DNA from: Chinchilla lanigera
Taxonomy: Eukaryota > Chordata > Mammalia > Rodentia > Chinchillidae
NCBI RefSeq assembly: GCF_000276665.1
Contig: NW_004955433.1
Coordinates: forward strand, 14,431,558 to 14,495,557
Length of the DNA stretch: 64,000 bases
Direction of reading: 5' to 3'
Below, in pieces: positions 38,001 through 50,160 of this stretch (position 1 is its first letter; each line of letters starts with the position of its first letter). The translations under genes were made by a program, and so were the position numbers. Below the pieces are notes generated by a model. That model was not told the DNA's origin and did no database searches. It saw only the letters and a program-made list of their open reading frames with translations.

Positions 38001-38489
38001 CCTTCAGTTGAGTTTGAAGAGGCCTTTGTAACACTGCCTTAGAAGAGAGAAGTTTTGAGATTTTCTTGAAGACTCAATTAGCAGTTATATCTAGATGGCT
38101 TTGAATGTTGCATTTAAGAAATTACATTAACACTTCTGAAATTCCTTGCTTTGTGCTTTCTTCTTTTATAATATAGAAACTTACCCTTCCACTTTAGAAA
38201 ATGAAAAACTGTATATATTTATATGGCAAAGTGAAACTAGCATTCATGTACAAATACATTGGTTTTCATTCTAGCTCTTCTTGGGTTTTATGTAATTTTT
38301 TTTATATATATGTATATTTGCCTTAAACAAAGCTTATTTTTATTTTGTGGCTCAAGATATAGATTATTTTGCAAGTGAATTGTAGTCATAGTGTACATAT
38401 GTAGTCATAGCAATGCTTATTTCTCACCTGTTCCTGTCTCTTCTGGACTTTGGTTTTATGGAGCTGACCTTAAGAGTTTATGTAGCATA

Positions 38490-38612
38490 ATCAGCTCATC
38501 CTACAGTTAAGTAAAACAGTTTTATTGCTTAAATAACTTTCTCAAGGTCATACACTGAAAAGCAGTTGATTTTACCCTAAATCCAGGCCACTTGACTCCT
38601 AATCTGTATGAT
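38490..38612 (+). mobile_element. MIR-like SINE
   Basis: Contains 'aactttctcaaggtcataca', 'aaatccaggccacttgactc', the MIR core and 3' part. Confidence 0.65.
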
Positions 38613-39112
38613 GTTGTACCACTGTGTCTATCTGACTGCGTGTCTTTCTGTTTGTAGGCTTGCTGGTGATTGATCTAATGGGTTGATTTTTCAGCAGTCT
38701 GTCTTTGCCTTAGCAGCGTAACTCATAGAGGTGTTCGAGTTGTGCCAAAAATGATTTACTGAGGTATGCTTGGAGTCTTCTTAGGCTTGTATGGAAGATG
38801 GTATGCATTTACAATTTCATCATTTATAAACAAACACTTAAAAAAATATGATCTACCCTGGAAGCCATGCTTTTATGTCTGCTGTGTAGGCTTGGCATGA
38901 AGAGTGACATGGTGCTTATCTCCTGGGCTAGGCAAAGTTGTCATATTTATCTGCTGTGAAACCGAGTATTCTGAAGTGTTTTTGAGCAGGTCACATGTTT
39001 AACTGTAGGTATGTGGGGTCCCACAGTGCAGGATCACCCCTTTTTCTGTATAAGACAAGACTAGCAAAAGAATTTTAGCTCCTTGTCAATTTCAGGCATT
39101 TTCTATTTTGGA

Positions 39113-39136
39113 AAAAAAAAAAAAAAAAAAAAAAAA
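39113..39136 (+). repeat. Poly(A) run
   Basis: About 24 A residues, without a recognisable SINE attached. Confidence 0.9.
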
Positions 39137-40034
39137 GATCCTGTCCTCTCTCCTTCTATTGCATGTATTTGTCACACCAGCTAAGCAGTTTTCTATGTTT
39201 TCTATACCTGTGGTGATGGTGAGTGGTGCATTCTGCAGTATTCCTCAGCCCTGACAGTATAAAGTCAAAACGTTTCTAAACTTAATTAAGGTTTTAGAGA
39301 GCATGTGAAATCATAAGTACTGTTAGCAAAGAAGTATCTTGTCAAATTCCATTTAAAACAATGTAAAATTATTAAAGAAGATTTCTTGTTTGTTTTAGTA
39401 ATCTCCAAATTTTTTGAAAAAATAATTTCTGAGTAAGAAGAAACTGCAGCGGAACCAAAGCTCCCTTTTCTGTGGCTGCCCTGATGATTGTGTTCCAATC
39501 CCATCAGCATAAGCATTGCTGCATAGCAGGAGGAGCTGTGGTTTTCGACTGCAGTGTAAATGACTGACACTGTGTACCAGCAGGGAATTAATATGAGAAG
39601 TGGTTCCCAAACACTGTTCTGACAGTGCTCCGCTCGCTTGCTAAGTGGAACTCAGGCTTACTCCGGAGCCCTGCAGAAATCGGCCTGCTGGAAGCTGCAG
39701 ACTCCTACTCTGGCCACCTCCGAGACGCACCCTCAGCTCTTCTCTCCCCTCACAGCCCCCCAGATCTTACTTTTGTTTCCTTTTAAAGGTCATTATCATT
39801 GCATTCCCATTTTTTACCGCAGTGCAGTAAACTGGGACTATGCCAGCTCTATGGATGTGAACAAACCCATCTCCAGGATGGACATGTTGAGGCATTTTTG
39901 TCATCCCTTAATGAAATCCTTCTTGTTTTTCCTTCATCTAGAATGTCTGGACTTCATATTTTTCTGGGTCTTCTCATAGGTAGGGGCTTTCTGCTGCCTT
40001 TCTTTGAGACCAGAGACACTTTGACACACTTTTT

Positions 40035-40200
40035 TGTTTGTTTTGTTTTTGGGTTTTTTCATTTTTTGAGACGGGTCTTGCTATGTAGTTCAGGCTGGTC
40101 TTGGATTCACTATGTAGTGTAGGCCAGCCTCAAACTCAAGGGAATCCTGCCTCAGCCTCCTGAGTGTTGGGATTACAGGTGTGCACCACTGCACCTGGCC
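40035..40200 (-). mobile_element. B1 SINE
   Basis: Antisense B1 with T-rich end (gagacgggtcttgctatgta ... gcaccactgcacctggcc). Confidence 0.9.
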
Positions 40201-41738
40201 TGCACACTGTTAATATTTATTCTATTTGTGTCTCCAGAGTTTATCCCTAGCAAGTGTGCTGGGCTTTAGGGGGCGGTTGGCGGAAGGAGATAGAATGCTA
40301 TACTCCAGCCACCTCAGCAGTCCGTGCACTGTTAGCATAGTGCCTTCTTGCCTTGGTCTCTGGTGCTCTCTCTGACCTCCTACCATCAGTAAGTGAAGAG
40401 GGAAGGCGGCCAGCAGAGGCCCTGCCACTGCAGCTTGGCGCAACTACTGCATCATGGTACGCTCACTAGGATGCAGGCTCTGGCTTGTTTTTCTGGAAGA
40501 AGTGAGGCAGCAGCACTGAATAAGTCACATTCCTCCTCCAGTGCTCTTGTGACTGGCAGAGAGGTGGCTTATACAAGCCTCTGTGTGGCAGGGCCTCTTG
40601 GATTGGGAGGGGAGGAGATTCACTGAAAAAAAATTGTTTTCCTGAGTAGCATCATTTTTAATTTTACTCATTTGTATTATACCCTTAATACTTGCTACCT
40701 CTGTCTATGGAATCTCCAGAGCCTTTCAATAGCTGCGTTAGATGAACTGTTTTTCTTTCCTGGATGGCCAAATAGAGGGATGGGAGGAGATAACAAGGAT
40801 GTCCCAAAAGAGGCAGAATTGACTTTTTGGCTGTAGCCCATTCTGTAAATCTTACAGAAATTGGCCTCACTGGGATGTAGCCCTTAACTTTGACCTGTTT
40901 TTAGGTCAAAGTACAGCAGTCCCATAGTCCCAGTTTTATGTCTTGCTGTAGAAATTGGAAGAGGCATTCGGTAGCTGTGTATCTACATTGTGATGACAAG
41001 GGAGGTCTGGTGCGCATCACTATACCCTTCGCTAACCACCACAGAACTGGCATGCCCCTATCCTTGCTGCTCTTTTCCCTTCTGGTTTATGAGGCGTTCT
41101 CCTTTTTCTTTTCTTTCTTTATCCAATGCTGAAATCTTGGAAATTGGAATTTTGTTACACTGATTTTTTTTTTTTTTCTTTTGAAGGAAGTTGGGATGAG
41201 AAGCAACTAGAAGGGATTTGCAAGAGGTAATTAGATAAACTTACATGAGAGACTCTCTTAAGCCTTTGGCTTTCTCAGAAGGCCAAGGGGCAGATGGAAT
41301 TCTATCATGGCATTCTTGGCATCCCCTTGAAGGGACCAGGCATGTCCGCTCACTTTGGTCTAAATGTTGCCTGTTGGTCCTTCACTGGTCCCAGAGGAGG
41401 CATTGCCCAGTGCTGTATATTCTTGAGTTTAGAATTTCCTAGTGACCACTGAGTTCTCATCCATCTGTGAGATGTATTGGAATTGTGGGGCAAGGAATTT
41501 GTTCTGCTTGATGGGCCCAAACCAATCACATAATTGTGTAACCCTTTTTTAGTCCAGTAGCAGAAACAGTGCACAAAATGGGACCCGGCATCCTGACAGT
41601 GACAGATGACCTAGTGACCACCCATTGCCATATTATATTACCAAGGTCTGCCACCTGTGGCTCTAGAACTGTCTGCAGCACCGTGGATCTGCTGCGCCTG
41701 CAAATGGTGGAACCCCACTAGCTCTCTCACAGTGTCTG

Positions 41739-41752
41739 CTGCCACCTGCTGA
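41739..41752 (-). promoter_or_regulatory. CTCF-like motif
   Basis: The - strand reads TCAGCAGGTGGCAG, 13 of 14 positions of the CTCF core CCASYAGRKGGCAS. No repeat is evident around it. Binding is inferred from motif only. Confidence 0.45.
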
Positions 41753-43507
41753 AGGAAAGCAGCTAGTCTTTTACATATATGCACAGCGAGAAATCCTACA
41801 AAGCATTAAAAATATATTACAATTGGCAGATGCCAGCTCTGCCCACTTAATACTGCTTTCTGCCGGGAGTATTTTAGAACATATGTATGGAATCTGTGAA
41901 CAGATGATTTATGGGTGATTTAAAGTATTAAAATTTTTGTAGAAAACAAACAGTGGGACTCACTCTAAATATCTGAGTTGGAGAATAAGCTTGAACTTCA
42001 CTGTTCAGTCTGTATTCCTTCTAGATGAAGATTCATCCTCTCATGGGCCTTCTAAGCTGACATTTTATGTTTATTTTCTTGTAGTATAGTGGTGTGATAA
42101 AATAACCAGATATGCTGTAAATCTTACAGAAATTCTCCAGATTTTGAAAGTACTCCAATTTAAAAATTTGTTCGGTTTAGTGTGTTGTGTTTGTTTTATC
42201 AGTAATGAATATCTGTGCACTTGAAAGATTCCTTGAGGCAGTCTCAGTATAGGCATTGCAAAAGGGAGCTTATGAAAGGCATGTCCACGTCATCTGATAA
42301 GCCCAGCAGCTCTGGCTCTTTTGAGTACTGGCAGGATTTCTGTCCTGCTCATGTGAAGAATATCCTACTTCATCCTTCTTTATTTTCTCTTTAAGGAATA
42401 TTACCTTTACAGAAGGTTTAGGAGAAGTGATAAGAGTGTTTTACTTAGAATAGATCAAAGCAAAATAATGGCTACAACTCACACTGCTATCTTTATAGAA
42501 TTTGGACTCTTTTCCATTGCACTAACCAAAGTTCTTCAGTTTCTAAAATTTGCTTTTTTTTCTTTCCTTCTTACTTTGCCTACCTACCTATTCCTTATGT
42601 CTTGGTAATTTTTTAAACCATTCCTAATACCACTGCTCGCTATGTGTTAATACCATTTTGATTTGGAGTGTTGGTTACAGAGTTCTTATTGATTTGTATA
42701 TAAATATATTAAATGAGGATTGAACAAAGATTTTATAATATCTACCATGCATTTTTGTGTTATGTCAGACACCTTCTAAGAAATATCTAACCTTTTGTGA
42801 GTGCCTCACTCTATATTTTGACAGAATGGATTACAGTTAGTCTGCTCAAGGGAAGAGGTAAGAAAAACTTGGGGTTTTGAGAGTTGTGTAAAATATGGCT
42901 GAAGCTTTGTGGGATCAACTTAGACTAGTTGTTTCATATCTTTAAGAACTGGTTAGGCAGGACTTCACTGGTTATGTAGCTATCCAACAAATCATTTACT
43001 TGTAGATGGAAAGCGAAGAATAGCGGAAGAGTCAACGGAAGCTCTTTTCTTGGGTGCCATGTTTTCTTAGCTAACAAACAGGAATACTGAAATTTTTCTC
43101 TCAGAGACCCTTATTTCTTAATAGTTTTCACTTCTGGAAAGTAAGTAAAGTGAGAAAATTTAGCCTGTTGGCAAAAACAAGCTCAATTTACTTTCCTACA
43201 ATAGAATTTAGCTGCATTTGTAGTCTGAAACCCCGAATCTGAATGGTGATTAAAAATAAGGCCATTTTATGCCTGTCTTTCTGGACTTGAGCATTTAAGA
43301 GCCATTTTGGCCACAAGATCTTGGAGATATAGTTACATGTTTGATAAGAGAATCAGCTTATCTTAAGGTTATATTTAGCATTGTTCTCAGCCTACTTCTT
43401 AAAGGCAGAACACAAGATGGAAGGTACTGCTTGAGTAGATGTATGGTATTGTTCCTTAACAAAAGCAGTAATAATATTTTGAAATGGTATAGAGTTTACC
43501 TTTGGAG

Positions 43508-43731
43508 CAGTGATTTCAATCTTTTTGGACTGTGACCCATGGTAAGAAATGTAGTTTACATTATGATCCACTTCATAGACCCATGCATAAATGTATATAA
43601 GTGAAACAGATGTTTCATAAAACAGTACTTACCCATACCACATATCATTGTTGCATTTTGTTTCATTTTAAAAATGCAGTTTGATTTCATGACTCAGTTG
43701 TAGATTCTGACTCACATTTTGAAAACCACTG
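43508..43731. mobile_element. hAT-Charlie-like non-autonomous DNA transposon
   Basis: The left end CAGTGATTTCAA pairs with the right end, whose reverse complement is CAGTGGTTTTCAA. Flanks ctttggag (43500-43507) and ctctaaag (43732-43739) agree at 5 of 8 positions, an eroded 8-bp duplication. The 224-bp interior contains 'tgacccat' near the left end and 'tgactcac' near the right end, typical of old mammalian Charlie-derived MER elements. It has no coding capacity. Confidence 0.6.
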
Positions 43732-44414
43732 CTCTAAAGGAATGCCAAAACCTTGACATTTGTTGTCTTCCCTCACGATGTGAGACGGGGTGGGGGTGTG
43801 GGATAAAAAAATAAAATTATAAGCGGAAAATATCTACCTTGATGTACTGTGATGAGAGAAGGCATGGTAGGGTGGAAGAGCGTAAAACGGGCCAGAAAAT
43901 TTAGTTTCTAAGCCTGAGCTCTGCTGCATATGAACTGAGTCATCTTAGTGTAGAATCCCCAGAGCATTTTAGAGTTGGTAAAATTTCTAGAAACTACATC
44001 ATACAGCTTGCTCAACTTTTAAACTTTATTGAAGAGATTATAAAATATAATCTAGTTAAGTACTACTGAGAGTTTAGCCTTGGGTTAAAATTGAAGAGAA
44101 TAACCAGATATGTGTAATATACTTATGCCTGGCATAAAGTAGTTGCCATATAAGTGTTAGCTGTTATAAGTACAGCATCTTTGAATTCAAAAATCTGAAA
44201 TCCAAACTACCTCAAAATCTGAAACTTTGTGAGCTCTGACATGATGTCACAAGTGGAAAATGACATGCCTGAGCTTATGTGATGGGTTGCAGTCAAAACA
44301 TAGGTACACGAAAAATATATGAAATTACCATTTGGCAATTGGTATATAAGGTATATGTGAAATATAAATGAATTTCATGTTTAGAGGTGGTTCCTACCCC
44401 TAAGATGTCTTATT

Positions 44415-44415
<1 letters not shown>

Positions 44416-44452
<37 letters not shown>
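44416..44452 (+). repeat. (TA)n microsatellite
   Basis: About 18 TA units followed by a T/C-rich run. Confidence 0.95.
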
Positions 44453-44458
<6 letters not shown>

Positions 44459-44749
44459 TTCTTCTCTTCTTCCTCCCTTCCCTCTTCCTTGTCTGAAAAA
44501 AAAAAAAATGTAAAATCCAGAAAACTTCTGATCCTAATCATTTCAGACAAAGGATACTCAGTCTGTACTACCATAAGAATTACTCTCCAAGCCTCAGCTT
44601 CATCCTTTGTAAAGAACTGATGCCTGGTTAAAACAAATTTAAGGATATTTTGCCCTCCTCCAGATCTGTATCCTTTTAGAGGGGAAAAGAAGTTTTATTT
44701 TCACCACTTACAGGTTTGCTGTTTCTTAAATAGTTTGTGTGGAGAGTCA

Positions 44750-44965
44750 GAATTATATTTGATCTCTGTCTCTGCCTCTTTCTGATCCAGAGTCCTTGGT
44801 CAAGTTAGTTAAACATTGAAATCTGTTTTTCATCTGGAAAACAGGGTGAGGAGAGTCGGGTGACCATGCCTATACTTTCATATTGTTAAGTGAGTAGCAG
44901 TCATGTCTTTGAATTGCCTAGAGAAGTGTCTAGCTCTTAAATGCTTCCTGAATGGGGGCTACTAT
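44750..44965 (+). mobile_element. MIR-like SINE
   Basis: Contains 'tccttggtcaagttagttaa', 'ttcatctggaaaacagggtg' and a 3' 'tagctcttaaatgcttcctg', in order as in MIR. Confidence 0.75.
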
Positions 44966-45865
44966 GTGTTAGAGAAACCCAAACATGTTCAAGGAGCCAG
45001 TTAGAAGAGAGATCTGTTTCAGGACTCTGGCAGCGAGGAGATTGGGAAATACAGAGACTGGGGAATCAGGAGTAGTCATTTTACCTGGTGGCCTAGGTAA
45101 GATGTTCCTTAACGAGTGGGCCAACACTTGACGGGGTTGGGTGGAAGACTAAAGGAACAGTGCTCATGACAAGATGATGAGGGGATACCGGTAACAGGAG
45201 CTCGGAGGCCCACAGTCTCAGAAGTTGGCTTGTCTCGGGGAGGTGAGCTATCAGCCTTTTTGTGCCCTGGGGGCTTCGGAGAGGCAGGGAGCCAGTTTAC
45301 ACCACTGGAGAACCCATTTTCTGATAAGGCATAAAAATACATCTCCAGCTTGAGGGCATGAGAGGTATGTCACAGACAACTGGAGACAAGTTATGTTTCT
45401 GTCCAATTTTTTTTAGCTTTTTGGTTCCAGCCAGCTGTTATTTTTCTCTGAGGTATCTGAGGGTGTCTTTCCTTGAGGTGTCTTTAGTTGTGTTGTGGTA
45501 GCTGCCTCAGTGTCCTGAATTGTTTCAAAATGTTTAACATTTGTAGTCACTTTAACTTTGGGAAAGAACCAGAAGTTGCCTGGTGCCAGATCTGATAAAG
45601 TGAGTAAGGACACACTCTTACTATTTTTACGAGCCTACCTTTCCATTGGGTGGCACTCAGTAGCAGCATTCACACCTCATCAAGCACAAAAGAGATCTTG
45701 AAGAACTGCTTCAGAAAGTGTCAAGAATGATGGGATAAGTGTATTTGAACTGAGGGGGATTAATGGCAACATGTCTTCTATGGTAATAAGTTTTTAAAAA
45801 AATTTAAACAATTGCCATGTATTTTGATCATCCCTTTTTATGTTCTTTAAAGAAGCCAACCACCA

Positions 45866-45879
45866 CCACTAGATGGCAC
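45866..45879 (+). promoter_or_regulatory. CTCF-like motif (full core match)
   Basis: CCACTAGATGGCAC fits every position of the CTCF core CCASYAGRKGGCAS. It lies in non-repeat intron 2.4 kb upstream of the 48306 exon. Confidence 0.55.
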
Positions 45880-46411
45880 ACAAGTCCCAGCACTACTGTG
45901 TACTTACCTGCATTTTAGATTATCTCAAAAGATAGGGCACTAACCTGTTATTTTTAAAAAGTATGATTTGTAATCCTACCTTAACATTTCAAAAAGGAAT
46001 AAAAAATGGATCTAAAAATTTAGACTCTATGTACAGTTGGCCTTTCAGGTCTATAGGTTCTATGTATATGGGTTCAACCAGATGCTGCCCAGCAGGGAAA
46101 AAAATTGCATCTGTACTAAATACACAAAGACTTTCAGTTTCTCTTTTAGCATTATTGTCTAAATAGTATAATATCACAACTATTTACATGATATTTACCT
46201 TGTACTCGGTGTTATAAATAATTAGAGATTGACGTATACAGAGGTTATGTACACTGTGCCATTTTATATTAGGGGCTTGAACTTCTATGAATTTTGATAT
46301 CAAGACAAGAGTAACCTACCTGCCCCCACTTCCTCCCAAGAATAATCTGCCTCAAAGCAGTAATGTCTTTTTTTTCTTCCTTTTTGTTCTTAAGCACTAC
46401 TTGAAATTTCT

Positions 46412-46499
46412 TTCTTTTTTTTTTTTTTTACTGGGAATTGAACTCAGGACCTCATGCTTGCCAGGCAGGTGCTATGCCACTGAGCTACATCCCCAGGCC
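46412..46499 (-). mobile_element. ID SINE
   Basis: Antisense ID (actgggaattgaactcagga, gctacatccccaggcc) with T run. Confidence 0.92.
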
Positions 46500-46918
46500 T
46501 TCAGATTTCATCCCTTAGAAATTAGTAGTGTAGATATCTGAAGCAGTCTTCATATTCTATCCAGAGAACTGCCCTGGAGCAGTCTTCATGAGAGGACTGT
46601 TTTCTGGTTGCTCTCTGCTATACCTGTTCATCTTCATGCACTGTCCAGTTTGGGGTAGGATATAGTAGAGGTAGGAGAATCTTGGGCCAATACGTAAGGG
46701 TCTAGGGAATCTATGCAGAGTAATCATGTTCTGTTTAAATTACATTTCCTATCTGCCCAACTCCCATTTTTTTTTAAAGGACCAGCAACTTGTATGTCGG
46801 ACTGTTTGAAAAAATACACTAAAATATAGGTAATCAAAGTCTAATTAACTGACTATAAGTTTCAAATACAAGAAAATGGTCAAATGGGTTTTAGTTTATT
46901 ATTCTAAAACCTTTTTGC

Positions 46919-47034
46919 GGGGCTGGGGATTTAGCTCAGAGGCACAGTGCCTGCCTGGCAAGTGCAAGGTCATGAGTTCAATTCCTGGTACCGGAAAAAA
47001 CAAAAAACCAAACAAACAAACAAACAAAAAAAAT
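46919..47034 (+). mobile_element. ID SINE with perfect target duplication
   Basis: Complete ID with a long A/C tail, flanked by identical aaaacctttttgc at 46906-46918 and 47035-47047. Confidence 0.96.
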
Positions 47035-48305
47035 AAAACCTTTTTGCTTAATTCTATTTTGTATTGTATTTCCTGAAAGTTCCTTTTTTTATGAAAAACA
47101 AGATGATTCTGAATAAATAGGTTATTTCAGACATGTATGAATATATCAGTAGTGTACTTGACATACATGTACCTTTCCTCACAGTTTATTGGTGGGTCTG
47201 ATATGTAAGGTAACTTGTATTATGTTGCAGCTGAAGACTCTGATTTCCATGTGTTGGTTGGTGGATCAGTTTCCTTGTTCCTATTTGGCCCCTGTATCCC
47301 AAACTGTGGAAAAAAAACTTCACTCTTGTGTGTGAAGATGTTTTATGTCTCTCTGCCTGCCTGCAGCTGTGGCTGTTGACATAGTGTCCTGTCCCCTTCT
47401 CCATCAGACATTAGCTCAGGCAAATGAGGACAGTGACAGCAACAGGGAAAGCACCCTGTGCATGTCTTTGGTGTTACCAATAGATCTAGACCTAATCAAT
47501 TCTAGTAATAGAGCTATGTATATCAAACCTTGGGCTAAGAACTTGATTACATTATCATTATTAGGCAAGAACAAACTGGGGTTTAGAAAGTTTGGGTGAC
47601 TTGTTAATTAAGGTCCTGCCATTAATTAATGGAGGCACTAGAATTTGAAACTCATTTTCCAAAACCTGTCCTCTTGACCATTGAAGTATTGTGCAGTTGC
47701 ATTTTTGAGGCATTTATACCCAGTGTATGTTAAATTAGACTTGTACACTCTTCTTCACCTCACCAGTATTAAATAAACAATGGGTGTAATCGTAGGATAG
47801 AAAGTGCACATGGCGAAACCCCAGAAGTGTATAAATAAATGTTTTTTAGGATTTCTCAACCATTGGCAAACAAATGAAAAGCGTGAAGACAAGTGGGCAG
47901 TGCTAGTTCACTCACCATTAGGAAGAAACTGAAGCAACAGAACTATGGAACAGTTACAGGAACTAACATTACATAGACAAAGCTGTATCTCTATTATCTG
48001 CTATGTAGGCATTTTGAAGGGCAGTCTTGACTGCTTACTTTCTATGTGTTTACAGGACATAGGATTACTTTTGTCTCATGGAAATTTTACCTTCTCATTA
48101 TCATCATGTGTTCCCAGAATGAAAGAAACTGGGAAACATGTTTAAGATCATCTATTTTGATGTTTTCAAGTTGACAGCATTTTGTAGGGGTGGAAGTGGA
48201 CAGGGTAGCAGATACCTTTATGGTTATCTTTTACCCTACAATATGCTCGTCGTTGTTTGAAGATTAATTTTAACCTAAGTTTTGTTATTTCTTCCCTTTC
48301 CATAG

Positions 48306-48368
48306 GGCTTCCTGAAGAATGAGAAGGACAATGCTCTGCTGTCTGCCATTGAAGAGTCCCGGAAGAGG
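48306..48368 (+). CDS. NUP93: NUP93 internal coding exon (about residues 100-120)
   Basis: This 63-bp exon encodes GFLKNEKDNALLSAIEESRKR, matching Nup93 residues about 100-120 exactly as I remember the human protein. The acceptor is ttcttccctttccatag, a strong pyrimidine tract. The donor is AGG followed by gtaaga, also strong. The exon is a whole number of codons (21) and both edges are phase 0, so skipping it would keep the frame and remove 21 residues from the Nup188/Nup205-binding linker. It follows the 11106-11223 exon after a 37,082-bp intron and precedes the 53103 exon after 4,734 bp. It is too short to stand out as an ORF and is identified only by its product and splice sites. Confidence 0.97.
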
Positions 48369-49309
48369 GTAAGAAAACCACAGTAGTGTGAATAGGGCAG
48401 CAGTGTATACCAGGTTGTGTGTCCCCCTCAAAGTGGGGGTCTGTCAGGTACAGCTCTTTCTTAAATAAAGAGGTAGTTCACTAGCAGGTGTTCCCCAGAA
48501 GCTGTTTTTGAGAATATTGTGCTCTTGTGCATCTCCATGTATTTAGTGACTGAAATGTATCTGAGATACTGAACTAGACAGTTACTATTAAATTAACCCT
48601 AAAATGGAAGGGCCAGAAAATTCTTATATTTCATTTATTGTGTAAATGATATTTTACCTTCTGCAAAATTGGTACTTCAGAAGGGCAATTGTGATCATTG
48701 ATAATATTTCCTACCTTCTTTTTCTTTTAATACACAACTTGACTGTACCACCTTTTATATTAACATTTTCTCCAAGATCTTAAAGACAAAATAACTTGGT
48801 GCTCAGAATGGGTTGTAAACAAGTCAGCCAGAGCAACCGTTGTATGTTGGCAGTATTTTTCAAAAGTATTCCTATAAGATACTCAAAGATCACTTATTTT
48901 ACTAATGTATGAGTTATTTCTGTTTGTTTCTGACAAGGATTAAAACCTTTCCAAAACACCCTATTACAGAGTATGAGATTTTCAAGCCACTGGGTCTTCG
49001 GGGAGGGAAGGGAAGGGTGGGTTGTCAGTGGCACTGGCTCTGAGAGAGCTGCTTCCCCAGGCGGGTGTGTGCCAGTCTGCAGCAGTGTGCCCTGCCGAGG
49101 GACCACAGGCAAAGGGAGAGCTCTCGTTCACTGTTTACTGACTTGACTTTAGTATCAAGTGAAATGTATATATGTATTAGTTGTGTGGTTTAAAAAATAG
49201 TGGAGTGTGCTTTATTAATATATTCTACGAGGGTAAAAGCGTCTCAAAGGACTGATGTGAGACAGGGTTGCTGAGGGGCCTGCCAGCTCTAGATTAAACG
49301 AAAATGTTC

Positions 49310-50160
49310 CCAAGGCGTTATTTAAATGACTGATATGTTTAATTGTCAGAATAAAATTCCCTAAAATTTCATTCATTTGATTGTTGGCAATAGTATTTAG
49401 TCCTAGAAATAAGAAAAGTCACTTGATACAGATTTGAAAATATTAAAAAAGGGATTTCTTTTTGTTCACACTCTGAGTTACTCACCGACATTGGTTCTCC
49501 TGCTGTAAAGGACCAATGAAATTAAATTAGGTTGAACACCACCAAGCCGTATTAATCCATTTACCCTGCAGAATGTGTTTCTGGAATTGGCAGTCTCTGA
49601 ACATTGTGCCATACTGAGACTAAATGTGCAGCCAGCCAAAACATTTAGGTGACATACCACAGTGCAAAATTGCGCATATGTGTTTGTGAGGGAGATATTC
49701 CGGTGTGGGACCCTCCTAGAGGGAGGCCTCTGACCTGTCTGGACAACAGGAGACTGCTGCTGAGCAAGAATTATTTTCAAAAAATGATTTGGCAATCAGC
49801 AGCTTCCTGGCATTTTGGTGGCAATTTCATGTTTGAATAACTTGCCAATGTCCTGCTGAAATGCCAAGAAAACAAGCTACAAAACCACAAATGTGTCCTA
49901 TCTTTTCCTGTTTGGTGTATCCCAGCAAAAACAGAACAACATTATCAACATTATCAGAACATATGCAGTGTTTCTAAAAGACAGCAACAGCTCGATAATA
50001 AACGGGTATTATGTCAAAGCATATTGCCCTCTTCCCTTTATAAAAATGGGGTTTGAGTGTTCCCCACCTGTTCTTAATTCAGTTGCCCAGTTCTCTCCCT
50101 GCCTTCCTTTAATGTTCTCAAAGGGAAGTATTTTCCACACAAACAATAACTGGAAATATT
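49310..50160. other. Repeat-free block, possible conserved non-coding DNA
   Basis: About 850 bp of non-coding intron without SINE, LINE or microsatellite, balanced in base composition, with motif-like stretches (taccctgcagaatgtg, aaatgatttggcaatcag, ttggtggcaatttcatg). The open frames crossing it are not convincing. Constraint is inferred from texture only. Confidence 0.35.

Noticed and set aside
39638..40122. Open frames of 107 and 113 codons on the + strand
   Set aside because: They overlap each other in different frames, one enters an antisense B1, and neither shows a recognisable domain.
40410..40421. CTCF motif CCAGCAGAGGCC
   Set aside because: Matches the first ten positions of the core but lacks the conserved GGC spacing; weaker than the two reported sites.
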